A stretch of 64,000 nucleotides of DNA from Cristatella mucedo (lineage: Eukaryota; Bryozoa; Phylactolaemata; Cristatellidae), in contig WPIO01000003.1 in the NCBI GenBank assembly GCA_009760855.2, forward strand, positions 9,050,001 through 9,114,000. Reading direction: 5' to 3'. This document shows, piece after piece, positions 23,861-59,900 of this stretch. A model generated the notes under the pieces. It did no database searches. It worked only from the letters and a program-made list of their open reading frames with translations, and was not told the DNA's origin. How positions within the stretch are numbered: position 1 is the stretch's first letter; every line of letters begins with the position of its first letter. A program made the position numbers and the translations under genes.

Positions 23861-24616
23861 CAAATGATTGGTGGTAACATCCGAAAGCAGCAGGCACAGT
23901 ACAGTGTAAGCAGGTAGTACACGAATCACAGACGAATCACAAAGACCCACCAAATGCTGTAATGAACAGGTGTGTTAAATGCCTTCTAAGCCGTGCTTAT
24001 CATCAGCCTTGGGCATTACGGCAGCCGATATCACACTATGCAGGGTTGGACATTGTGGCAATATCTGCCCTCGGTGGCTGCAGCCAACACCTGTAAGGAG
24101 ATTTCGGTCCCGTTGCACACGTGAGCACAGTTTTCCGAAGGCTTCACTAGCCAGCCTCGATCCATCAGTTTAATAAAAGGGTGTGCTACATCCGAGGTAA
24201 CCGTAAGAGCAATAACACAGTGCATGCAGTTTGTTCACCTTGTTGTCATTCTCACTGCATAGCCAGCAATATATGCCACTGCTGCCTGCTTGTATTCTGT
24301 TAATGCTGTACCTAATGTCGATACGTCGGCTAGCTTGTCACCACGCGAGCTTTGCGAGCTTTCGACTATTCAATACTTGAATGTTTTTGTTCTATACTTG
24401 AATGTTATTGATAACCTTACTATCGCTGGTGGGTTTAAGTTAACGGGGTAACCCACGAGAAGAGTATTTGAGCTTCGAAATCCAACTGCTTGACCAACAG
24501 TAACTTGAGTTAAGGGTCGTTACATATGGCAACAAGATGACCCTTAGCACACTGTCAGACCAGTGAAGTAATTTTTGACGAATCCCTGTGTGGTACTGAT
24601 GCAATGGCTCGGCTAG

Positions 24617-24690
24617 TTGTCTGAAAATGAATTGAATCCCGTAGAACGAGTATGGAGCAATATCGACAGATGGCTGAGGCTTCTATTGAT
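24617..24690 (+). mobile_element. Possible DDE transposase remnant
   Basis: An in-frame ELNPVERVWSNIDRWLR resembles the conserved block around the last catalytic acid of Tc1/mariner-type transposases. No other transposase block or inverted repeats were found around it. Confidence 0.3.
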
Positions 24691-24849
24691 CAAACGAATT
24701 TACAGCCACAGCAGGTTTGGCCATACTGTGAAATTTTTTATGAATATGTATCATGTTGTGGTATGCAGTTGCCTGTCGATTCTGCCTGATGCCTCATGAG
24801 CAGATGCTTATATGCAGGGGGGGGGGGGTTGACTGGCTGTCGGGTTATT

Positions 24850-25187
24850 GATAAATCCACACGTTATTCGGATAGCCTAGACTGTGGAACTCGCTTCCAC
24901 AATTCTTACGCAACGACAACTACTCTCCTACTGCCGACTATGGCACATCCTTTTCAGCGGTCCTGAGCTGCTACTTCTATTCTAGTCACTACCTCAACTG
25001 CTCTCCTGACTCTGCAATGCTTCCCACTTTCTCTTTGCTGAGTGAGACGAAGTCTGTTGGCTACCGAATGCATACCGAAAGCCTTTTAGGCTGTGAGTGC
25101 GCTATATGAAACTCTCCTGCGTAACACCCACATTGTCTTTATGACTTTGTGGAGTTAGAGACGGAGATACATTACATTACATTACAT
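24850..25187 (+). mobile_element. 3' end of a second LINE family with ACATT tail
   Basis: Reads close to the minus-strand copy at 61.05-61.44 kb, with a conserved stretch TGTGGAACTCGCTTCCACAA and a GAGACGAAGTCTGTTGGCTA segment. It ends in a short ACATT pentamer array at about 25167-25187, the likely retroposition tail. Frames are broken. Confidence 0.7.
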
Positions 25188-26797
25188 AGCCAAAAAAACA
25201 TTTCAGTTGATCGTGGCTTTGCTTATAAGGTAGCAGATATAGTAATGGAGCCAAATCTTTGCATATTAGGTCTTGACACACGTTTTTGATGCTCCTTATG
25301 CATGCAAGCAGTCCATTGAAGCTCGGTGTTCTGGTGCCATGCACAAGGTTTGGACGGTCACTGCCCCTTAGACATTATATGTTTCTCCCCTTCTAGAACT
25401 TGTATTGTATGCACCCACCTAATTGTCTTTTGTGATTGGTGCTTTGCTGCCTGTGCCAAAAAACCAAGAGTTTAGGATGTCAAATATGGACTCGAGTGTA
25501 AGCAGAAATGTAACTGTACCGGTCTAGTCATGGAAGTGAGATAGACCGAGCTGTTTATTGCTGCACGTGAGTGCATCGGCAACGGACCTGTGCTGCAAGA
25601 GAGGTTTTTTTTTTATGCATTCACGAAGCCTTAGCCTGTTTGCCTGATGTAACCCTTCGGACTCAGAGAGCTTGTGAAACCTTGCGACAAGTTCCCAGCA
25701 TATACTCTTGCCAATGGCAGCGTGCAGTACCAATCAGTCCAAATGTATTTTGCACCAGTTTGATCACGTGGCATGCATCAAGCATCACGTGTACTCGTCT
25801 CGCAGGGTCAGAAGGGTTGGTGAAGTATGGCTGCGTATGGCTGACTGACAATATAGCACCTAATACCTTGAGTGTTGAAATGGCATGGCAACCCATCAAG
25901 TCAGTGAATTGATGTGAACCCGGTGCTAAGTGAAGCCCATGTAAACGTTCCAGTATAATGTTTGGTCTCTCACTCTCTTGCCCTGTTAGACTGTTGACAG
26001 GGTTGTAAACCAGAGGCAGTGTCCAGCCACTGTTCAATGAGATAACCATGACGACAAGTGTGCCTGCTTAGCAGTGGGTGGGCGATCCTTTATCGCCCAC
26101 TGGAAGTGGTGGTGATGGCCGTAAAGGCTGTTCTGCCACTATAGAAATGGGGCTGTTTCATCAACTCAGTAAGTAAAGTAAAGGGCAAGGTCAAACGTTT
26201 CTCGAACAAAAAATGCATGCTTTCGTTGAATAGAATTGCAGTGCTATCACAAATGCTTTTAGCTGTTCAGCATGCTTATGACTATTTCCTGTGCTGCTTT
26301 GCTTGCTAGCAACATTCCCTTCATCACCTCTAGTAAAGCGTCACTGAAAGTTGCTTCTAAAGTCTCCGTACATTTCTCTGCGATTTTTTGACACGATCGA
26401 GTAAAAAACTGAGGATAGATAGTCGACTTTATGTTTTACACATCTAGTATGCTGCCGTTGCAAACAAAGCTGCTGCTGCTACGCTGCAATCTTACTTTGC
26501 ATTCGGTTTGCCTGGCTTTTCAGTTTTCATCGTGTACACTGAATAGCCTTGGCAGGCTCGTTTTTTTGCATACGAGAGCTCAGGGATTGCTCTGTGTTCC
26601 AACAGCTGCTTCTTAGGTAGATTGCCCGTCCATGGGTGCCTTGAGCTTGCTTAGTGACTGAAGAGCTCTGGAAATGATAGCAAAGTATATAGTTTTCGTT
26701 TATTCTGTCGAAGCATAAAAAAAGCAGCATCTAGCGTGCCCTCGTACAGTCTCGTCGTTGCTCGGGCCGCTTAGTTTTATGCCTCGTTTCCTTGCAG
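25188..26797. other. Gap before the first located MYRF exon; one SINE fragment
   Basis: A family A SINE body lies at 26071-26175 (GCGATCCTTTATCGCCCACT, then GTGGTGATGGCCGTAAAGGC). One or more 5' exons of MYRF should lie in this stretch or further upstream, because the exon at 26798 enters in phase 1; I could not identify them. Confidence 0.5.
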
Positions 26798-44073
<17,276 letters not shown>

Positions 44074-44503
44074 CTGTTGCCAGTATGAGACTTGTGCCGT
44101 GGCTTGTTTGCACTGTCACGTGCATTACAAAGCGGCCAACATTCCGTCATGCGGAGTGTTATTGCACCTGCCTTGCTCATTATCGAAAACCACACCTTTT
44201 TGTGTTAGAAGCTGTGGGTTGAGGGGGGGCACTCCCTTGAATGCATGCAAACTCTACATGAGTTTTGGCCTTGTCACAGGACGACAGATCGATACATTCC
44301 ATTGGTGCGTCGACCAGCGCAATAGTTCTAATACGTACTTACTAAAAGGGGAGGGGAGGCACTGTAAAAAAGAGCAGTTCTAATCGCTGAATGCCATCCT
44401 GCACTGCCCTGCGTTCGTTTTGGTGTGCTGTATGCAGATCTCTTTCTCTTGAACATATCTCTGCACGTCTCGAAGAAGGTTGTGAAAGAATAAGCGCACA
44501 ATT

Positions 44504-44509
44504 TTTATT
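44504..44509 (-). terminator. Candidate polyadenylation signal of ZNHIT2
   Basis: AATAAA on the minus strand (TTTATT on plus), about 184 bases beyond the predicted ZNHIT2 stop. MYRF has no clear AATAAA between its stop and this point; the first one on + is at about 45011, so the two 3' UTRs may overlap. Confidence 0.5.
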
Positions 44510-44692
44510 TCGTAAATACATATTTACACTTGCCTGCAGGTATGCTGGATTCCGTGCTCTCGCTCGTGCAAGCTTGCGATGGCCTTGGCTTATAACGGTC
44601 TGCAGCCTAGAGCTCCTGAATTCGACTGCCAGACTTGGGGACGGTGCTATCATTCTGACAAGACATGCTCACAGGTCTGGTCTTTGAAGATT

Positions 44693-52980
<8,288 letters not shown>

Positions 52981-53539
52981 AAAAACGTCGGCATACTTTC
53001 AGATAATTGCTACCTAAAAAATGCCAGTAACGATAGAAGCGCCTGCAGACACGCACACCAGAAGAAGCAGCAAGCATTGACCTTCGAAGGCCAGACTCCG
53101 CTACTGAAAATGAACCAGGGCTGCTGGGTCACAACACGTGGTCGCAGCACGAAGAGCAGAAGACGGTAGATTTAGTAGTGCGGCCACACAGCAGATGCCA
53201 AGAGCGTGCCTGCCATCTGTAGGAATGCCACCGTGGCTAGGGCGACCGCCTTTGCCCTGCCCCCTCGATGTTCCGGGTCCAATCCCACAATTTGACCAGA
53301 GACTTCCTTCCTTCCTTTGTCGAAGGAAGGCCGCCTTGTGTGCGCGCTGGCCGAGGCTTCCTGCTAGATCAGCCCGGATCAGACTCTCGTATGAATGTAG
53401 GCATCACGATTTCATGCCAATCACACGCGTATATTCCAAGGGAGTTTTCACTCTCATAAGCATTGCGTTGGCCGACTCTGAAAGCCTCGAGAAAAAGGGG
53501 CAAAGTACTCTGCAATTAGATAGCACAGCTTCAACGACG
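52981..53539. other. ZNHIT2 upstream flank; no gene assigned
   Basis: May hold the ZNHIT2 promoter and, if the finger exon is spliced, a short first exon on the minus strand. A plus-strand open frame at 53138-53674 lacks domain signatures and runs into the LINE fragment, so it is not called. Confidence 0.4.
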
Positions 53540-54058
53540 TTTTGTCGCTCACTTTTAGGTCTCTTCATTCTATGGCTCAGCCTATCTATCAGATATACTG
53601 CCCCATCAGGCCAAGCATCGTACCACCCGCTTTTCGGAATCCAACAGTCTACAAATACCTCATACAAACCTTAAATCCTTTGGAGACCGTGCATTTAGTT
53701 CGTATGCTCCCAAAGCTTGGAACTTCCTCCCGACCTGCGTCAGAACATCCCCTGACCTGACCACATTTAAAAGGAACTTAAAGACACACCTATTTAGGAC
53801 AGCATTTAGTGGGTACCTGTGATTCGTCCTTGATGTGCTTATGCGTGCTGACACTGTGCATGCTGCCACTAACCATATTTGCATGCTGACCCTGTGCATG
53901 TCACCCCTAACCATATTATTCATTTCGTTTGTTTTTCAAGCATGATTTTACTTACCATTCAATTGCATTTCACTTTGCAGCAAATGTAAAGCGCCTAGAG
54001 AGAGATTAAGTTCTCTGAGGGCGCTTTATCAAGTGAATTATTATTATTATTATTATTA
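53540..54058 (+). mobile_element. LINE 3' fragment with complete tail
   Basis: Broken frames with LTFRSLHSMAQPIYQ, then LKSFGDR-type remnants and KRNLKTHLF-like codons, ending in TGTAAAGCGCCTAGAGAGAG, the CTCTGAGGGCGC block and a TTATTATTA run. Same family as the copy at 34.5-35.4 kb. Confidence 0.82.
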
Positions 54059-54332
54059 ACGACCAAGCAGCAGTCAATCGAGAGGCTTGTGTTTTGCACG
54101 AGCATACGTCAAATTAATCAATTGGACAAGGAAATTTGGTGTCAAGCTAACCAAATTTTTTTGAGCCCGACACAGTTGACGAATAACGAACAGAAGAGGC
54201 GTGTTGGATGAAGACTGGAGTTTGATGAAGACACATGGCAGAAGCATTTTGACGTTTAAGACGCTCAGGTTGAAGTTCTTCCATATAAACATCTGTGGTC
54301 AAAGTTCTATACGTATATATACTTGTACGTAT

Positions 54333-54333
<1 letters not shown>

Positions 54334-54410
<77 letters not shown>
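54334..54410. repeat. CA microsatellite
   Basis: About 38 CA units followed by ATATATG. A minus-strand Cys-Val frame over it is an artefact. Confidence 0.98.
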
Positions 54411-54416
<6 letters not shown>

Positions 54417-55056
54417 GCATGATTTAGAAACGAGATTTCCATTTCAATAAATCCTCGGACCGCCGAACGCCCGGGACGGAGTAGCCTTTGAAAATGATAC
54501 TGTGCTTCCTCCAGTAACGCAGGTCGCAGGAACCGGCCCGGCCACCTCTGAGCCCAGCTCTGCTAGATGGCCCCCACCAGACCGGGGCCACCCAGCTATC
54601 CGAGCGGCAGATTGCGACAAACATAGCGCGAAGACGACCTCACATGCCAAAGCCAAGGACTAAACGTGACTCGGAGGTAGCGCAGCGGCGGCGACAGAGA
54701 ATAATCTTCACAGACTAAGGTGCTCCAACTATATTCGCCGGGGCCACGCCACCAACGAAATATGCCAGCAGGCGCGTGGCCACGATGCTTGGACGGTTCC
54801 CCGCGCTCAGACGGAGCTTACACAGTGCACGGTGGATCCATACGTTAAGCGGACGGCTCCAAATCGCTTAACTACCGGTTCCGACGCTCAGCGTACCGAC
54901 GCCACCACGCCGAGGGGCACGACCCATCGAGCGGATATCCGTGCAGCGATCAGCCAATTGCGGCCTTGGCCTTCCGGTGGGGCGCCGCCGGGTGGTGGAT
55001 ACCTGGGCTATCCGTCGTTCTTTAGGAGCCATTAAGGTACTCTCTGGCCAAGCGCG
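54411..55056 (+). promoter_or_regulatory. GC-rich 5' flank of the CBX gene
   Basis: CpG-rich sequence from about 54460 onward leads to the ATG at 55057, with no obvious TATA box. It probably holds the promoter and 5' UTR; the boundary cannot be seen. Confidence 0.35.
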
Positions 55057-56055
55057 ATGTCGTGTTCGGATAAGCACAGGATATATCCCGCGGAGAGAAT
55101 CGAGAAACGCAGGATCAGGAAGGTTGGTTTCGAGAAAGGAGCCGTCCGCAGTCGCTTCTCGCAGGCATGCCAGGCGCGGACCAACTCGCCGCTGCTGCCG
55201 CCGCCTCCTAGCGCTGCGCTCTCGCGGCGGCGTCGCATCTGGCCGTGTGCGGTAGCGCCGTCGTCTCGTAGTAGAGCTCTTGGCTTGTTGCCGACCGCAG
55301 CGTCTTAGGCTGCGGAGTGGATTCGCTGTCGGCGGCCTCGCGGCGAATTTAAAGAAAATGAGCGAAGCTGTACGGTATTAGCCTCGACCGATTCTCGATG
55401 CTCTACCGCAGCGCGCGCTTTCGTGCGCGCTTTCAGGCACGCGCTGCGCCGATTTCTGAGGGTCGAGGCCGCTTCCCAGTCTCAGTTCTGTTTCGCACGC
55501 GAGCGCCGCCCGAATGACGCCACTGGTATTTTTTTCAGGGTAAAATTGAATATTTAGTGAAATGGAAAGGATGGGGCTCAAAGTGAGTACTGCTGTTAAA
55601 CTGTAAATACCGCGCAAGCTGCAAAAATTCGTTATGAGCTTCCATTCGTCCGGCGTACCACGCCGAATATGCATTTGAGTGCGCCAGCTGACCGACGCTT
55701 AGAAGCCGCCGCGACTGCCATCTTGTGCTTTGCGATCGCCGCAGCAAGCGAGCGAGTGTAAGCTTCTGCCCGTTCGCTTCTTTGAAGCTTTGCGGATGCT
55801 TTGCGATTGTAAGTTTGCGGAGGCTTTTAAAGCTCTGCGGAGACTCCGTCAGCGCCTGCCGCCTGGGGTTCGCGAATGCATCGCCTCTTCGCAGTTTCTC
55901 GTTGAACTGCTGTAGCCACACTTATATACAACTGTTATGGACTGGCAGATCGTCCAGACATTTTGACGCCAGAAAAAAGTTCACTAGGCTACCTGCATAA
56001 GGATAGCAGAGGGCATGCGTTGCCTGCAACGTCTGGCCGACGCGCGAGAGTGAGT

Positions 56056-56138
<83 letters not shown>

Positions 56139-56930
56139 CGCCCGAGGCCCTTTCAGCGTAGTCGCGGTTCGGGTGCTGCACTATTGCAACACTTTGCTTA
56201 CGGGTATGCTCTAACCGTGGTAATTTGAGTTCGTTGAGTAAGAATGACGAAAATTGCACAACGGATATGCCCCGTGGTCGTTTTCGTTCTATTGTTTGCT
56301 GGTGGTGGCGTTAATATTCTTTATACTCCGTGCTTGTCGTTATTGTTTGTTCCTGGAGGAGATTATCTTGGCATCGAGGGAGGAGGAACGGACCGAATAG
56401 CGCTTTTGCGAGAAGCGAGGCGCTCACTTGCTATAACTATCAACTATGCTGCATATTAGGCAGGTGCCACGATCTCTGGCCGTTGATGGAGCTACAGGAA
56501 TCGTGGATCTACTTAATAATAAAAAACTAAGCATTTGCATAGCGCCCTAAGAGAACTGCATTTATATAGCCCCCTAAGAGATCTTAATCTCTTCCTAGGC
56601 TCTCTACATATGCTGAAAAGGAAGCTGTCGACCTACAGTCGCTTGCGGTTTCGAAGTAGCTTATTGCTACCCGGTCGTTCCGCTATTAAGCTCTTCGGCG
56701 TTTCCCGTGCTTGCTTGCTTGTTCTCAAATATGAGCGGTCGCAAAAATATGTGGACTGCCCGACCTTCGCATTCGCTTTCTCTCGAGCATTTTTGAGTTA
56801 ACGTAAATTACAGGAATATTCGACCGAGTTATTGAAGGCGATGCCGAGATAATTTTGAAGCGCCTGTAGTTTGAACGTTTCACTTACTAGTCGTCTGCTG
56901 AGAGGTTGCGATTAGCTTTTTGAGAAATAC

Positions 56931-56999
<69 letters not shown>

Positions 57000-59900
57000 A
57001 TATATAATATATATATATATATAAATGCTATATTCAGGTATATAGATATGGATGGATTAGTTGCCCATGGACCTTCCTGCCGTCATCTCCGGTGCAGGCG
57101 GTACTCCAGCGCGACTGAAGAAAGTAGTTGCCGCGGCTACCGACCGTTTCCTGTCGGTTATTTATCACTACCGCTTGCACTTGGCAATGAAAAGTCGCAC
57201 AAATGCAGAATTCGAACCCACGGTTGTGAAGAGTGAACATCTCGCCTCCTAGGCTCGACCTCTCTCATGCTGCGATTTTTTTCAAGAAGCCCAAACTTGC
57301 GTGATAAATATTAATTATTCTGTAAGCTTGGCGAATCGGCGGAATTTCTCTTGGAAGTTGGCGGCACATTTCAATGCCTCCAGACTCTGCTGCGGTTTCC
57401 GCAGCAGAGTCTGGTTCGGAGCAGTCGACGCTGCGTAGGCGACGAAGCTCGCCTCCCGCGTTCCCTGCGTCCTGTACTCGTCCTGATGAATCGACGCTAC
57501 CTCCAACCTTGCGGCCTGCAGCGATTGCCCTGCCGATGTTGCTTTCAGAGAAAGATGTATTGGTCAAAACAAAGACCGTGTGCTCGTCGGATGGTTAATG
57601 CGACTACGCTGCTGCCCATATCACCTAGCTCAATCCTTAGGCGAACGAAAATTAGCTCCAGAATTTATGCTTGCCTTTCAGATACAGCAATTTTTGCTTC
57701 TCTTGAGCTCTAGTTCAGTGGCGACTCACGTCGCTCCGAGCGGTGTTCTCCTCCCGGTCGATCCTGCGCTCTAAGGTGGTGCGTTGGTGACGCTAGCTTG
57801 GCCTCGGACATTTTGCTACAAACCGTTAGCAGACAGTTTGGTTGTGCGCTAATATCTACACCACACCTAGACCGTCCTACGGGAAGCCGTCTTCACTTTG
57901 TTCTCAGAGAAGAGCTTGTTTCGCCGTGCATCAGCATCGAATAAATTTGAAAAAAGAGTGAGTGAGCGAGCAAGTAAGGTGCCCGGACCACCGCGATTTT
58001 TCGCCACAGACCAACTTGCAAACCTGGCCTTACACTTGCTTTAAAGTACCGCGCGATGGCCGCCGAACGGCGACCGAAAACCGACGGCGAAAGAGTAGAA
58101 CGGACTTGGGAACTCGGTGCCCTCCTTATGCTGCTCAAATTTACATCCGCTGAAAGAGTATAGTATGAATAGTATAGCGTGCACTTGAGTAGCACCATTT
58201 CTTTTAGGTACGGAAACCCTAAAACTAACTAAATACGCTAGATAGCAAGCTTTCGCGAATGAAATGTCAAGAGAAACAAACGTTCGCATTGCCTGTGCAA
58301 AGTGCGTCGCGGAAACAGGCAGTTGGAAATCTTCGCGTCACCAGCGTTTACAACTGTGGACCTCTAGAAAATGTGAATGTAGTGGGCTTAAATATTCGAA
58401 TACTAAGTGTTGCGATTGACCACCCTACACCCCTCGTTGTTCAGTATAGTCTTATTGTTTGAACTTCGTGAAAAATTGCTTTGGTGATGTAAGTGAAATG
58501 CTCTAACGTGTCCTGAAATGCTTTGTAACCCGGGCGTGTATGTGGTAACAGTCGCTAGATCGCGGCTCACCGTCAGTACGCGAAGTGTAGGCTCTGCACT
58601 GAGACCAATCGGAAGAGACTTCTTCGTAATTAATTACTTGTTAATCTTCCTTCGTCTTTGTGCTAGTTTTTCATCTACCTCCCTTACTTACAATTGCCAG
58701 TCAAATGAATGAAGTGCATCATAGAACAAAAAGGGGATGCAACGAAGGTTTTCAATTCCTCCATTAGTATCGTGTTATCGAATACTAATCTGCATTAAAA
58801 GGCAAGACATGCAAAGCACTGCGACACATTGCAGAAAGCCTAATGAATTCCTTTGAAACATTGGGGGGGGGGGAGGTTCGCTAGTTAGGAGTCCGAGGAA
58901 ACGACAGCTGCCTCGGGCAGAATCGGTGCCAGGATCGGCTCCGTCGCAATCGTTCGGAGTCGAACCCTTTAAGCTCACCCGAAGCTTTGGCCAACACTTA
59001 AAACTTACCAGTCATGCCTGCATCGGAGTGGCCGAAGGTCGAGTTTAGAAAGGGGTGCAATTGTCGTAATCCCACAATGCAGACCCGTGAATTCCAGGCC
59101 GTACGATTTCATACAATGCGAACGAGATGAGCGAATTAAGGAGCTCTGGAAATGCCCCGCCCTGCTTCCTAATCGGCCGCTAGGCCGGAAGACGTGCTGC
59201 TCGAGCGACCGCTTCTGGTTCGCTTCGGCCAGCAAGAGGCTAAACGAAATCCTACGACGTGTGCGTGGGAAGCACTCATTTAGCAAGCCCTGGGTCGGCG
59301 TCTTGCTTTGTTAAAGCTGTGGCTGCTGGTATTGGCCGAGAAAATACAAATACAGAGATCCAAGGCCCTACCGCTGGACAGTAGCGACTAACGACTTGGA
59401 TTAAAGTCGCCTAAGGCATACAATTAGATGTGCTGCGGTTTTGAAATATCAAAACAATACTTTGCTGCACGTATCGGCAACTTCTCAAATCTATTCAGCC
59501 AAGCCTGCTGTGACAGCGATATGCTGCCTGTCTATGATTATGGTGATATCAGCTTACTGTGGGCTTCCACTGAATAGCCGGAGCCGGAGCTCCCGTCTCT
59601 TGATTACTAGGTCTAGATGTCGGGCGGTTTTGGCCCAGCGTTTATTGTAATCGCCTTGAATCTAGGTCAAGTTAAATGTATTTGAAGACCGAGGTCGTGG
59701 GTTCGAGCCCCGTGGCACTTGCGAACTTTGAGTAGAGATTGATTTCCCGTCGGATGCTATACACATTAATTGATTTTAATATATAGACTTCTCAGGAAGG
59801 CAGACCTCCTAATCATGACGTCGTGTTTTGTGGAGTGAATTAGCTTCTTCCGATGGACGACATGAAACGCCTTCTTTGCTCGTACTAGTACTAGGAGGTT

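Noticed and set aside
57196-57255. A tRNA gene on the minus strand
   Set aside because: Only a B box and a tRNA-like half are recognisable; no acceptor stem or anticodon arm could be folded by eye. More likely a SINE head.
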